A stretch of 64,000 nt of DNA from JBCBGF01 sp039193455 (GCA_039193455.1 JBCCWO010000014.1:1-64000); one strand, 5' to 3'. Positions 7,506-16,883 are shown, counted from the first letter of the stretch. The notes: generated from the letters alone by a model not told the origin. Made by a program: numbers and translations.

Positions 7506-8810
7506 TTAGGCGGACTTGGCCTGAAACCATCCCAGGCGGCGGAAGATCAGCCAGTCGAGGATCAGCGCAACGATTAGCGTTCCGCCCATAAGCGGGAAGA
7601 AGATAGCCAAGCCGATAATCAAGACAATCATCCCGTTGGAGAGCGCCATATCCGGTGCCGCAGGCACACCTAGGCTTCCGGCCGGGCGGCGCATCCACCA
7701 CGCGACAAACCCGCTGATCGAGAGCATGACGCCCAGAAGTGCCGCGACGGTGTTCTGTGCAACGTTGAGCCAGCCGTAGAGTTCGCCCTGATGGAACGAG
7801 ATCCCGTAGGACACGGTTTGGGCCACAGCAGGGTTGTCGCCAAAGTCGTGCCGCTTCAATAGGGCGCCAGAGTACTGGTCGACGATAAGCTCGGTCTGCT
7901 GGGACCGGTCAACGCTGGCGGATCGCACCCAAAAGGCCGCTTCGCTGTCCTTTGGCGGGCGCATCTCGTACGGGGCGATCAGGCCTTGTGCTTTGGCAAC
8001 TTCGAAAACCGTGGCGTAGGGGATCGTCTGTCCCTCGTCCGTCGTGGAGTTTGGAACGCCGCCACCAAAGCGCAGGCTCTTTGACTTGGTGCCCGTTTGT
8101 TCCTGCACATAAGACAGGCCGCCGCCCCAGACATCCGTCCACGGCAGACCGGTCAAGATGATCGGAACGATCAGGATCGTCGCGAGAAAACCGGTAAAGA
8201 GATGCGTTTCGCGCCACCAAGAGCGGCCTTTTCCGCGTGGCAAGCTGACGGCCTTTGCGAGGGTGCGTTGCCCGCGCGGCCACCAGAGGAAGATGCCTGT
8301 GGCAAACATCACAACGGCCCAGTGAGCGGCTGCTTCGACAAACTTGGTGCCGACATCGCCCAATAGGAGCTCGCCGTGGAATTTGCGCAGCACGCGAATG
8401 GCCATCTCGTCGCGGGCGGCCACCTTGAGCACCTCGCCGGTATAGGGGTTCACCCAGGCGTAGGAGCGTACCTCTTCGGCGTCGTTGAACTCGATGCGGG
8501 TGGACCTTGCCGGATCGTCGTAGGATGTGATCCCGCGCAACCGTGTGATCCCGGCGGTGGAGGCGACCGCCGCGATCTGATCTTCATAAGCCAGGACCTC
8601 GCCCGAGGGCGCCACGTTGAAGGCGTCGGCATAGAGCCATGCCTCAATCTGCGGTTTGTAGAGGTATATCCCGCCGGTCAGCGACAGCATGAGCATAAAG
8701 GGCAGGACATACAGAGAGGCCAGGAAATGCCATTTCCAGACCAGGCGATAAAGCAGGCCGCCCGTGGCTTCGGCACGGGAAGACCCACCGGACAAGGTGG
8801 TTTCAGTCAT
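7506..8810 (-). CDS. PepSY-associated transmembrane protein
   Basis: A 434-residue inner-membrane protein. The hydrophobic segments fall at about 28-52 (FLASLYVLPFMLMLSLTGG), 165-185, 205-228, 345-370 and 395-425. A large periplasmic PepSY-type loop follows TM1 (Y-A-W-V-N-P-Y-T-G-E-V-L) and a second lies between TM3 and TM4 (VDQYSGALLKR-HDFG). Conserved family stretches such as RKFHGELLLGD, HWAVVMFATGIFLWWPR, TGLPWTDVWG and SISGFVAWWMRRP are present. Members accompany iron or siderophore uptake and are often called iron-regulated membrane or PiuB-like proteins. The exact reaction is unsettled; reductive release of iron has been suggested for some. It is co-oriented with the small DUF2946-like gene just upstream (38-bp gap). 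Confidence 0.88.
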   Translation of the reverse strand: MTETTLSGGSSRAEATGGLLYRLVWKWHFLASLYVLPFMLMLSLTGGIYLYKPQIEAWLYADAFNVAPSGEVLAYEDQIAAVASTAGITRLRGITSYDDPARSTRIEFNDAEEVRSYAWVNPYTGEVLKVAARDEMAIRVLRKFHGELLLGDVGTKFVEAAAHWAVVMFATGIFLWWPRGQRTLAKAVSLPRGKGRSWWRETHLFTGFLATILIVPIILTGLPWTDVWGGGLSYVQEQTGTKSKSLRFGGGVPNSTTDEGQTIPYATVFEVAKAQGLIAPYEMRPPKDSEAAFWVRSASVDRSQQTELIVDQYSGALLKRHDFGDNPAVAQTVSYGISFHQGELYGWLNVAQNTVAALLGVMLSISGFVAWWMRRPAGSLGVPAAPDMALSNGMIVLIIGLAIFFPLMGGTLIVALILDWLIFRRLGWFQAKSA

Positions 8811-8848
8811 GAGGATCTCGATTTGATGATGTGATCAGAAAAGGTGGA

Positions 8849-9211
8849 TCAGATCACAAACGGAGGCCCTCGAAGCGCGGGAAGGAGGCCGACCTCGGCC
8901 TGGCTGCGAAAGTCGTGGTGTATTTCGACGAAGGTCGCCCGATAGGTTCTGGGCGCCTGCGTCCAGCGCACATAAGCTGGGTGTCCAATATCGTTCGGGT
9001 TGACCAGCGGACAGGGTGCGGGGCTAGCCTCGTCCAGTTCGACCGGTTCGCCATCTGCGCCGATGTGGAGCGTCACCATCTCGGACCCGGTGCAAATCAC
9101 GATCGTCATGATGCCGGGGTGTAGGTGGAGCACCAAAGACGAAAGCTTCGGCGCGAGCAGCGCTGCAACCAATGCTGGCACTATGAAGAGTGTTTTAATG
9201 GATGCAGCCAT
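8849..9211 (-). CDS. Second DUF2946-like small exported protein
   Basis: 120 residues with a hydrophobic N-terminus (FIVPALVAALLAPKLSSLVL). The core GIMTIVICTGSEMVTLHIGAD aligns by eye with the copy at 6517-6861 (GKMVICAGHAIVVVYVDENG): C40 corresponds to C39, and C67-P corresponds to the CPDC site, reduced here to a single cysteine. A HLHPG motif at about 29-33 and an HH pair near residue 98 are extra possible metal ligands. It probably forms an operon with the PepSY gene downstream. I infer a metal-related periplasmic role. The start is not strongly supported by a ribosome binding site. Confidence 0.65.
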   Translation of the reverse strand: MAASIKTLFIVPALVAALLAPKLSSLVLHLHPGIMTIVICTGSEMVTLHIGADGEPVELDEASPAPCPLVNPNDIGHPAYVRWTQAPRTYRATFVEIHHDFRSQAEVGLLPALRGPPFVI

Positions 9212-9397
9212 GGCATCGGAATACAGGAAAGTTGCCCGTCCTCAAAGGTGACAGTTGCTGCGCTGCGTCGCACGGCTGGCTTTTCGTACCGCGGGCGCGG
9301 GCCACTGTGGTCGACTTAGATTTGCGTCGTGAGACGGTAGCATTTCCAATCGTGCCCGAGGCATTCTACAGTCGCACAAAACCAGGCGCGGGCAGTC

Positions 9398-10069
9398 ATG
9401 CGCGAGACAGAGCTATACGCCCCGATCCGCGATTTCCTCGTGCGGCAGGGCTATGAGGTGAAGGCCGAGATTGGGGCGGCGGATGTCGTGGCGTGCCGCG
9501 ATGGAGAGCCGCCGGTGATCGTCGAGCTGAAGACGGGATTTTCGCTGTCGCTGTTTCATCAGGCGGTGGCGCGGCAGGCGGTGACCGATGCGGTGTATGT
9601 CGCCGTCCCGCGCGGGGGCAGCCGGGCCTTTCAGCGGAGCTTAAAAAGCAATGTGGCGCTGGCCCGGCGGCTGGGGCTGGGGGTGATCGTCGTGCGGGTG
9701 CGGGACGGGCATGTTGAGGTGCTGTGCGATCCGGGGCCCTATCGCCCCCGCCCGTCGGCCCCACGCAAAGAGCGCCTGTTGCGCGAATTTGCGCGGCGCG
9801 TCGGCGATCCGAACACCGGCGGCGCGACGCGGGTGGGCCTTGTGACCGCATATCGGCAGGACGCGCTGCGCTGTGCGGCGCATCTGGCCCGGGGGCCGGC
9901 GCGGGGCGCCGAGGTGAAGGCCGCGCATGGGGTGGAGCAGGCCACGCGGATCATGGCGGATGATCACTATGGCTGGTTTGAGCGGGTTGAGCGCGGGGTT
10001 TATGCGCTGACCCCCAAGGGGCACGAGGCCTTGAAACTCTATGCCACGGAGGTTGCGGAGTTGGTGTAA
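9398..10069 (+). CDS. DUF2161 family PD-(D/E)XK-type protein
   Basis: 223 residues. The N-terminal half has a nuclease-like core with D29 (GAADVV), E43-L-K45 (VIVELKTGF) and Gln55 (HQAVARQ), a plausible PD-(D/E)XK active site. The C-terminal third resembles a winged-helix module (FERVERGVYALTPKGHEALK). This architecture matches the DUF2161 family, widespread in Rhodobacterales; its function is not established. The strongly basic middle region (RPRPSAPRKERLLREFARRVG) would suit nucleic-acid binding. It is followed after 50 bp by another plus-strand gene of unknown role, so co-transcription is possible. Confidence 0.85.
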   Translation: MRETELYAPIRDFLVRQGYEVKAEIGAADVVACRDGEPPVIVELKTGFSLSLFHQAVARQAVTDAVYVAVPRGGSRAFQRSLKSNVALARRLGLGVIVVRVRDGHVEVLCDPGPYRPRPSAPRKERLLREFARRVGDPNTGGATRVGLVTAYRQDALRCAAHLARGPARGAEVKAAHGVEQATRIMADDHYGWFERVERGVYALTPKGHEALKLYATEVAELV

Positions 10070-10119
10070 CGCCTGCGCAGGGTGTTTTGACACGGAACGG
10101 ACCGAAGGAGACTGTCGCC

Positions 10120-10785
10120 ATGGGCGCAAAAGCCTGGTTCATTGCCTATTTTGATGACGATCCCAAAGCGGTTCTTGGGCAAGCGCCCACGCTTGATATC
10201 GATGCCTCCCGCCAGTTGGCGGAACGGCTGTTTCCCGACGCCAATCTGGACGAGCTGGAGCCGGGCACGCTGGACCTTCTCAATCCCGAACGACGTCAGG
10301 TGTTTGTCGGCGATTACGGCGGGCTGCGCATTGTCGCCCATGACGAGTTGAGCGGGGATTATCCGTCGCGGGTCAAGGCGCGCTGGCTGGACCCGGATCT
10401 GGGGCAGACCGCCTATTTGCACGCCACGCATAGTGTCGTGGACTGGTTTGCCTATGGCCAGTGGCGCCAGGGCACGCTGGTCCGGGCGCTGAGCGTTTCG
10501 CCCGATGGCGGGGTGCAGGAGCAGATCGGCGATCCCTTGCCCTTTGAGCAACCGTTTTGGGACGGAGAGGCGGATGAGGATGGCTTTGATACGGATGACG
10601 ACATGGAGATGGATGACGCCGAGTTGATCCCGTTCCACCCGTTGGACATGTCGGACGCCGCGCTGCTGGTTCATCTGGGCTTTCAGTTCGAGGGGCACCC
10701 GCAAGATTGGGTCTGCGATCCAATGGAGATCCCAATCGCGCGCTTTTCCATCAAACGGAACCGCCCGTTCTGGAAGGTCTGGTAG
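10120..10785 (+). CDS. Uncharacterised DUF6928-like protein
   Basis: 221 residues from the ATG at 10120, which has AAGGAG 11 nt upstream; an earlier in-frame start would displace that site into the coding sequence. It begins MGAKAWFIAYFDDDPKAVL, which resembles the start of the DUF6928 family, a comparison I make from memory. An acidic linker (DGEADEDGFDTDDDMEMDDAE) separates the main domain from a C-terminal block with HPLDMSDAALLVHLGF. No signal or membrane segment is seen, so it should be cytoplasmic. The function is unknown. Confidence 0.8.
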   Translation: MGAKAWFIAYFDDDPKAVLGQAPTLDIDASRQLAERLFPDANLDELEPGTLDLLNPERRQVFVGDYGGLRIVAHDELSGDYPSRVKARWLDPDLGQTAYLHATHSVVDWFAYGQWRQGTLVRALSVSPDGGVQEQIGDPLPFEQPFWDGEADEDGFDTDDDMEMDDAELIPFHPLDMSDAALLVHLGFQFEGHPQDWVCDPMEIPIARFSIKRNRPFWKVW

Positions 10786-10818
10786 CGCAGACGTCTTCGG
10801 CGACTGAGCAAGACCGCG

Positions 10819-11802
10819 TTACGGCGTGTGGCGCAAGCTCGCCAACACCAGCTCGACCGCGCGGCCCGGGCTCATCTCGCCGGATTCGACCGCGCGGGCG
10901 TGTTCCGCCAGACGTGCCGCTGTGTCGGGATCTTCGGTCAGTTGCGCGAGCAGCCCCTGTTCGACCCCGTGGCGATACCAGTGCAGGGCCTGCGCGGTGC
11001 GGCGGGCCTGCCAATGGCCCTGTTCCCGGCGCCAGTCGGTCAGGGTGGTCATCGCCTCCCACGCTTCGGTCAGCCCTGCGCCGGTCAGCGCGCTGACCGT
11101 GGCGGCCTTGGGGAACCCTTCGGGATCGTATGCGCGGCGCCGCAAGAGCCGCAGGGCGCCCGCGTAATCGGCGCAGGTGCGGGTGGCGGTCGCGGCCAGA
11201 TCGCCATCGGCCTTGTTCACAAGAATCAGATCGGCGATTTCCATGATCCCGCGTTTGACGCCCTGCAACTCATCCCCGCCTGCAGGCGCCATGAGCAGCA
11301 CGAAGAGATCCGACATCTCGGCCACCATCGTCTCGGACTGGCCGACGCCGACGGTTTCGATGAGCACCACATCAAACCCCGCCGCCTCGCAGACGGCCAC
11401 CGCCTCGCGCGTGCGGCGGGCGACACCGCCGAGCGCGGTCTGGCTGGGGGACGGACGGATGAAGGCCAGGGGATCGCGGCTGAGCGCCTCCATTCGGGTC
11501 TTGTCGCCCAGGATCGAGCCACCCGAGCGTGCCGAAGACGGGTCGACGGCAAGAACGGCCACGCGTTTGCCTTGCGCCGTCAGCATCTTGCCGAACGCTT
11601 CGATGAAGGTGGATTTGCCCACGCCGGGCGTGCCCGACAGGCCGATGCGCACCGCGGCGCGGCCCGTCTTGGCCAGCGCCTCAAGCAGGTCGGTCGCTTC
11701 GGCGCGGTGATCGGCGCGGCCGCTTTCGATCAGCGTGATGGCGCGGGCAAGGGCGCGTCGGTCCCCTGCGATCACCTGATCTGCCAAGCTGTCTGCTGCC
11801 AT
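10819..11802 (-). CDS. meaB: MeaB/ArgK-type GTPase, chaperone of methylmalonyl-CoA mutase
   Basis: A 327-residue P-loop GTPase that protects and reloads B12-dependent acyl-CoA mutases. The Walker A motif GTPGVGKST is at 57-65. The motif VLAVDPSSARSGGSILGDKTRM is highly characteristic of MeaB. Further motifs are the VLIETVGVGQSE switch and the NKADGD specificity motif. No mutase gene is in the window, so the partner (methylmalonyl- or ethylmalonyl-CoA mutase, common in this order) must lie elsewhere. The gene is transcribed away from hrpB, with a 103-bp divergent region. Confidence 0.93.
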   Translation of the reverse strand: MAADSLADQVIAGDRRALARAITLIESGRADHRAEATDLLEALAKTGRAAVRIGLSGTPGVGKSTFIEAFGKMLTAQGKRVAVLAVDPSSARSGGSILGDKTRMEALSRDPLAFIRPSPSQTALGGVARRTREAVAVCEAAGFDVVLIETVGVGQSETMVAEMSDLFVLLMAPAGGDELQGVKRGIMEIADLILVNKADGDLAATATRTCADYAGALRLLRRRAYDPEGFPKAATVSALTGAGLTEAWEAMTTLTDWRREQGHWQARRTAQALHWYRHGVEQGLLAQLTEDPDTAARLAEHARAVESGEMSPGRAVELVLASLRHTP

Positions 11803-11905
11803 CTGCGCCGTCCCTCAAGCTTGCGTGTCTTGCCCGCATCGGGTGGCGGATGTCCAGTGGGGTGCGGGCATTTGCGGGCACCCGGCGCATCGGCGATAAG
11901 GCGGC

Positions 11906-14329
11906 ATGCGCAGCCCCTTGCCGATCGATGACGCCCTGCCCGCGCTGCTTGATGCGTTGCGCGACCATGGTCAGGCGGTGCTGGAGGCGCCGCCCGGGGC
12001 CGGGAAGACCACGCGGGTGCCTCTCGCGATCCGCGACGCGGGGCTGGGCGCGGGCCGGATCCTGATGCTGGAGCCGCGCCGGATCGCGGCGCGTGCGGCG
12101 GCCGAGCGGATGGCGCAGACATTGGGCGAGCGTGTGGGCGCAACCGTCGGCTACCGCGTTCGGGGTGAGGCAAAGGTCTCAAACACCACCCGGATCGAGG
12201 TGGTGACCGAGGGTATCCTGACCCGAATGCTGCAATCCGACCCGTCGCTTGAGGGCGTGGGCACGGTGATTTTCGATGAGTTTCACGAACGCTCGCTGAA
12301 CGCCGATCTGGGGCTGGCGCTGTGTCTGGAGGTGCGCGAGGCGCTGCGGGACGACCTGCAGATCGTGGTCATGTCGGCCACGCTGGACGGAGCAGCGGTG
12401 GCGGACCTGATGGGCGGGGCGCCGGTGGTGCGGTCGCCCGGCCGCGCCTTTGACGTGGACCTGCGCTGGCTGGAAAGACCCGTCCCGAAGGAACGGCGGT
12501 TCGAGGCGGCGGTGGCCGAACTGGTGGGCCGGGCGGTGGCCGAACGCGACGGTGGCTTGTTGGTGTTTCTGCCGGGCGAGGGCGAGATCCGGCGGGTGAT
12601 GGGCCTGCTTGATCTGCCGGCGGGTTGCGTGGTGCGTCCGCTTTATGGGGCCATGCCCTTTGCCGAGCAACGCGCCGCCATTGCGCCCGCAAACGAAGGG
12701 CGGAAGATCGTGCTGGCCACGGCGATTGCCGAAACCTCGCTGACGATTGAGGACGTGCGCGTGGTTGTGGACGGCGGACGCGCGCGGCGGGCGCGGTTTG
12801 ATCCCGGATCGGGGATGTCGCGGCTGGTGACCGAGCCGGTGAGCCGCGCCGAGGCCACGCAGCGCGCGGGGCGGGCGGGCCGTGTGGCGACGGGCACCTG
12901 TTACCGCCTGTGGACCAAGGGGGACGAGGGCGCCCTGCCCGCCTATGCACCGGCCGAGATTGAGGTTGCCGATCTGGCGGGTCTTGCTCTGGAACTGGCG
13001 GTCTGGGGCGCGCGGGAGCCCAGCGATCTGCGGTTTCTGTCGCCGCCTGCCGCGGGGCCCTTTGCGTCGGCGCAGGAGCTTTTGCGCGCGCTGGGGGCGC
13101 TTTCGCAGGATGGTGCGGTGACCGATCATGGCCGGGCCATCGCGGGTTTGCCGTTGCATCCGCGCTTGGCACATATGCTGTTGCAGGCAGGCCGCGTCGG
13201 CGCGCCCTTGGCCGCGCTTTTGGCCGACCGTGATCCGCTGCGCGATGGCTCTGCCGATCTGACGCGGCGGCTGGCGGTGCTGCGCGGCGGGCCCGTGCCC
13301 GCAGCCGCGAAGGCGTCGGTCGCGCGGATCCGGGACGAGGCAAAGCGGCTGGCGCGGATGGTGCCCGAGGCGCCGGAATTGTCGGATGCGCAACGGGCCG
13401 CGCTGGCCTATCCCGACCGGGTTGCCCTGCGCCGCCCGGGCGATGCCCCCCGCTGGGTTCTGTCGGGCGGCAAGGGCGCGCGGATGGCCGAGGACGATGT
13501 TCTGGCGGGTGTGCGGCTTTTGGTGATCACAGACACCGATGGTCACCCGCGCGAGGCCCTGATCCGTCAGGCGATCGCGATCGGCGAGGCAGAGCTGCGT
13601 GCGGTGATGGGCGACCAGATCGGGTGGCACGAGGTCTGCGAGTGGTCACGGCGTGAGGGGCGTGTCGTCGCGCGGCGGCAGGAAAAGCTGGGCGCGGTGG
13701 TTCTGGACGACCGGATGTGGCGCGACGTGCCGGACGCCGCGGTTGCCGACGCGATGCTTGAGGGTGTGCGGCAGCTGGGCCTGAGCCCGACACCCGCGGC
13801 CCAGCGCTTTCGGGCGCGTGTGAGCCTTGCACGGACGGTGGACGGGGGTCTGCCGGACGTGTCGGACGCGGCGCTGATGGCCCGGCTTGAGGACTGGCTT
13901 TTACCGCATCTGATGGGGGTGCGGTCGACCGCCGACTGGCGGGCTTTCGACCTGTTGCCTGCGTTTCAGGCGCTGCTCAGCTGGGACCAGTCGCAAACGG
14001 TGGACGCCATTGCGCCGCCCCATTTTGCCACCCCGCTGGGCCGGAAGGTGCCGGTGGACTATGGCGGCGATGTGCCAACCATCGAGGTGCGGCTGCAAGA
14101 GTTATTCGGGGTGACCCGGCACCCCACCGCCGGGGGCGTGCCGCTGCGGATCAGCCTGCTGTCACCTGCGGGACGCCCGGTGCAGGTGACCACCGATCTG
14201 CCGGGGTTCTGGGTGTCGAGCTATGCGGATGTGCGCAAGGACATGCGCGGGCGTTACCCCAAGCATCCCTGGCCCGAGGACCCCACCGTGGCGGAACCGA
14301 CGCTGCGCGCCAAACGGCGACCGCGCTAG
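11906..14329 (+). CDS. hrpB: ATP-dependent helicase HrpB
   Basis: An 807-residue DEAH-family RNA helicase-like protein. Motif I is GAGKTT (31-36), motif II DEFH (124-127, DEFHERS), motif III VVMSATLD, and motif VI QRAGRAGR. The HrpB-specific C-terminal domain is recognisable (GLSPTPAAQRFRARVSL, then YPKHPWPEDP at the end). In Escherichia coli HrpB is dispensable and its physiological role is unclear; it was linked to cell-wall synthase context in some bacteria. AAGG precedes the ATG. The stop lies 3 bp from that of the convergent gnd gene. Confidence 0.95.
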   Translation: MRSPLPIDDALPALLDALRDHGQAVLEAPPGAGKTTRVPLAIRDAGLGAGRILMLEPRRIAARAAAERMAQTLGERVGATVGYRVRGEAKVSNTTRIEVVTEGILTRMLQSDPSLEGVGTVIFDEFHERSLNADLGLALCLEVREALRDDLQIVVMSATLDGAAVADLMGGAPVVRSPGRAFDVDLRWLERPVPKERRFEAAVAELVGRAVAERDGGLLVFLPGEGEIRRVMGLLDLPAGCVVRPLYGAMPFAEQRAAIAPANEGRKIVLATAIAETSLTIEDVRVVVDGGRARRARFDPGSGMSRLVTEPVSRAEATQRAGRAGRVATGTCYRLWTKGDEGALPAYAPAEIEVADLAGLALELAVWGAREPSDLRFLSPPAAGPFASAQELLRALGALSQDGAVTDHGRAIAGLPLHPRLAHMLLQAGRVGAPLAALLADRDPLRDGSADLTRRLAVLRGGPVPAAAKASVARIRDEAKRLARMVPEAPELSDAQRAALAYPDRVALRRPGDAPRWVLSGGKGARMAEDDVLAGVRLLVITDTDGHPREALIRQAIAIGEAELRAVMGDQIGWHEVCEWSRREGRVVARRQEKLGAVVLDDRMWRDVPDAAVADAMLEGVRQLGLSPTPAAQRFRARVSLARTVDGGLPDVSDAALMARLEDWLLPHLMGVRSTADWRAFDLLPAFQALLSWDQSQTVDAIAPPHFATPLGRKVPVDYGGDVPTIEVRLQELFGVTRHPTAGGVPLRISLLSPAGRPVQVTTDLPGFWVSSYADVRKDMRGRYPKHPWPEDPTVAEPTLRAKRRPR

Positions 14330-14332
14330 CGA

Positions 14333-15727
14333 TCACCAGGGCCCGTGGTGGCCGGTGCCGTCCATGTCGCGACGCTCAAACCCGTGGGCGCCAAAGAAAT
14401 CGCGCTGCGCCTGGATCAGGTCGGTCGTGCCGCGGGCCGCGCGCATCGTGTCGTAATAGCCAAGCGCCGCGGCCATCGCGGGCATCGGCAGCCCCGCGGT
14501 GAGGCCCGTGGTCACGACACGGCGCAGCGCCGGGATATAGGCGCCCAGCCGGTCGGCAAAACGCGCGGTGAAGATCAGCTGTCCATGGGGCAGCCCCTCG
14601 CGAATGGCCGCAGCGATGTCGTCGAGCAGGGCCGAGCGGATGATGCAGCCCGCGCGCCATATCTCGGCCGTGCGCGCCAGGTCAAGCGCCCAGGCGTATT
14701 CGTCAGAGGCCGCCTGCAAGAGCGCCATACCCTGACCGTAGGCAACCATGCGCGCGGCCAGAAGCGCCTCTTCCAGATCGCTGTCGAGCACGGCGCGGCA
14801 GGGGTTTTCCGGCGCGGCCAGAAGGCCCGCCCCCGCGGCGCGCGCTTCGATACCGGCCGACCAGGAGCGTGCGGCCACCGCCGCCTCGATCGTCGTGGCC
14901 GACTGGCCCAGCGTGAGCGCCTCGATCAGCGTCCAGCGTCCGGTGCCCTTTTGCCCCGCCCGGTCGAGGATGATGTCGACCATAGGCACCTTGGTCTCGG
15001 GATCGGTAGCGGCAAGGACCTCGGCCGTGATCTCGATGAGGTAGGAGTGGAGCGGGCCGCCGTTCCATTCGTTAAACAGCGCCGCCGCCGAGGCGGGTGT
15101 GCGCCCCTGCCCGTCGCGCAGCATGCCCCAGACCTCGGCGATCAGTTGCATGTCGGCATATTCGATCCCGTTGTGGACGGTTTTGACAAAATGCCCTGCC
15201 CCGTCCGGACCAAGATGCGCGGCACAGGGATCATCCTGATAGCGGGCCGCGATGGCTTCGATCACGTCGCGGATCGGCGCATAGCTCGCCTCGGGGCCGC
15301 CGACCATGATCGAGGGGCCGTGGCGGGCGCCGTCTTCGCCGCCGGAAACGCCCATCCCGATGAAGTTGAACCCTTTTTCCCGCAGCGCCGCCTCGCGCCG
15401 CCGGGTGTCGTGGAAGTTTGCATTGCCCGCATCGATGATCAGATCGCCCGGATCAAGATGCGGCAACAGCCCGGCAATCACCGCATCCACCGGATCGCCC
15501 GCGGGGACCATGGCAATGATGGCGCGGGGGCGGTCGAGGGCGGCGGCAAGACCGGCCAGATCCTCGGTCGGTGTGAGCTGATCCGCCAAAGGGCCCGCGT
15601 CGCGGATAAAGGCCTGCGTCCGCTCTGCGCTGCGGTTGTGGACGGCGACGGCAAAGCCCTTTTCCGCCATGTTCAGCGCCAGGGCCGCGCCCATCGTGCC
15701 CAACCCTGTCAACCCGATCCGTGCCAC
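14333..15727 (-). CDS. gnd: 6-phosphogluconate dehydrogenase, decarboxylating
   Basis: 464 residues. It oxidises 6-phosphogluconate to ribulose 5-phosphate and CO2 with NAD(P)+, in the oxidative pentose phosphate pathway. It begins MARIGLTGLGTMGAALALNM with the GxGxxG dinucleotide fold. The substrate and catalytic elements are GMGVSGGEDGARHGPSIMVGG and GAGHFVKTVHNGIEYADMQLI, including the catalytic Lys; the C-terminal helical domain has GQKGTGRW. The length is typical of the 470-residue class. An orphan gene here: glucose-6-phosphate dehydrogenase is not adjacent. Its product is also the substrate of the rpe enzyme encoded at 39 kb. Confidence 0.95.
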   Translation of the reverse strand: MARIGLTGLGTMGAALALNMAEKGFAVAVHNRSAERTQAFIRDAGPLADQLTPTEDLAGLAAALDRPRAIIAMVPAGDPVDAVIAGLLPHLDPGDLIIDAGNANFHDTRRREAALREKGFNFIGMGVSGGEDGARHGPSIMVGGPEASYAPIRDVIEAIAARYQDDPCAAHLGPDGAGHFVKTVHNGIEYADMQLIAEVWGMLRDGQGRTPASAAALFNEWNGGPLHSYLIEITAEVLAATDPETKVPMVDIILDRAGQKGTGRWTLIEALTLGQSATTIEAAVAARSWSAGIEARAAGAGLLAAPENPCRAVLDSDLEEALLAARMVAYGQGMALLQAASDEYAWALDLARTAEIWRAGCIIRSALLDDIAAAIREGLPHGQLIFTARFADRLGAYIPALRRVVTTGLTAGLPMPAMAAALGYYDTMRAARGTTDLIQAQRDFFGAHGFERRDMDGTGHHGPW

Positions 15728-15899
15728 GTCCTGTCCCCCCTTATCGCCTGTGCGCCGTTCGCCTAACCTATGGCCGTCGGTGGCGCGCGCAAGGGCCGGA
15801 CTACGCCCGCGGACGCCCTGAATTCCACCTCAAGATTGCCGCAATTCATCCGTAATGCGGGCCGATGGGGTGTATCCCTTAGTCAAAAGGGCGCGCGAT

Positions 15900-16145
15900 A
15901 TGGGTGTTTTGGAAGATGTCTCTGACCGGCTGGCCCAGGACGCGCTGGACCTGGAAGAGCGTCTGGAAGACGACAAGGTCGTGCCCCAGATCGCCGATGC
16001 GCTGGGGAAATCGTCCCCCACGATGGAAGAGAACTTTCTCACAGCCGTGCGTATCCGCCGGGCCGAGCGCCGGGCACAGCGGGTGATCGACGAGCTAAGC
16101 GCGACCTACGAGGCGAAGATGCCCCGGCAGTTGCCTGCGCGGTAG
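15900..16145 (+). CDS. Small helical protein of unknown function
   Basis: 81 residues, mostly charged helix (MGVLEDVSDRLAQDALDLEERLEDDKVVPQIADALG, then RIRRAERRAQRVIDELS). No signal or membrane segment is seen. The ATG at 15900 is chosen because AAAGGG lies about 10 nt upstream; an in-frame ATG at 15855 would add 15 residues but lacks a ribosome binding site. The acidic first half and basic second half suggest a helical hairpin or a protein-binding partner. I do not recognise the family. Confidence 0.7.
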   Translation: MGVLEDVSDRLAQDALDLEERLEDDKVVPQIADALGKSSPTMEENFLTAVRIRRAERRAQRVIDELSATYEAKMPRQLPAR

Positions 16146-16239
16146 GGGCACGGACTTCGAAGGGTTGGGGGCGTTGGTCTCTTGCGCGAAGTTGCCGGTG
16201 ATCCGGTGTCAGCTTTGACGCTTTGAGTCCGGGCGCGCC

Positions 16240-16836
16240 TTACCTTGTGACATAGACCGATGCGGCATTGGCAGCCGTGGCGAGTTGCTTGGCTGCCGCT
16301 TCATCCAGCGGTGCGTGGTCGAACATCAACCGGTACCACATCGTCCCGAACACGATATCGCAGATGAGTTCCGGGTCTGTCTCGGGGGGCAATTCGCCTC
16401 GACCAACGGCCTTTTCGACGAGGGACCTTACATTTGCGCGCCTGCGCTGCACGAATACGTCGCGCATCGTCTCGGCAAAGTTGTCATCCTGAAGAAGCTC
16501 GGCCGCGAGGGCGCGCATAAGCGGGCGCAAGGCGGTTGAGACCGCAGTGAAGGTGCCGGTCAGAAGAGCAGTCAGGTCGCCTTTGAACGTGCCGGTATCC
16601 GGGAGTTCGACGGCTTGGCTGGCTCTCTGTGCGAGCACTTCCATGAACAAGGGCGCCTTGCCTTTCCACCACCGATATATGGTTTGCTTGGCGACCCCGG
16701 CCTCCGCCGCGATCCGTTCGATCGTTGCAGCGGCGTAACCCTCCTTTTCCAGAACGGTAAATGCCGCCTGCAAGATAGCAGCGTGGGTCTTGGTGTCTCG
16801 CGGTCGCCCGCGCGCTGTTGATGTCTGATCGGCCAT
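16240..16836 (-). CDS. TetR/AcrR family transcriptional repressor
   Basis: 198 residues with an N-terminal helix-turn-helix: TIERIAAEAGVAKQTIYRWWKGKAPLF at about 38-64. The C-terminal ligand-binding domain has the TetR_C-type block (LLTGTFTAVSTALRPLMRALAAELLQDDNFAETMRD...RVRSLVEKAVGRGELPPETDPELICDIVFGTMWYRLMF) common in regulators that sense small lipophilic molecules. AAGGGG precedes the ATG. It is divergent from a gene for a secreted beta-barrel protein, and the region between holds two identical palindromes placed over both promoters. It therefore very likely represses itself and the divergent unit. Confidence 0.93.
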   Translation of the reverse strand: MADQTSTARGRPRDTKTHAAILQAAFTVLEKEGYAAATIERIAAEAGVAKQTIYRWWKGKAPLFMEVLAQRASQAVELPDTGTFKGDLTALLTGTFTAVSTALRPLMRALAAELLQDDNFAETMRDVFVQRRRANVRSLVEKAVGRGELPPETDPELICDIVFGTMWYRLMFDHAPLDEAAAKQLATAANAASVYVTR

Positions 16837-16854
16837 GTGCGCCCCTTTCTGGAA

Positions 16855-16883
16855 TTAATAAACGCAACGTTGCGTATTGACAA
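16855..16883 (-). promoter_or_regulatory. Promoter of the tetR gene with operator 1 in its spacer
   Basis: On the minus strand TTGTCA (16883-16878) and TATTAA (16860-16855) are separated by exactly 17 nt. The 14-bp perfect palindrome ACGCAACGTTGCGT (16862-16875) fills the spacer, which predicts direct autorepression by the TetR protein. Confidence 0.75.

Noticed and set aside
12179..13630. 483-codon frame opposite hrpB
   Set aside because: Antisense to conserved helicase motifs, with Arg/Pro/His-biased content typical of mirror frames.
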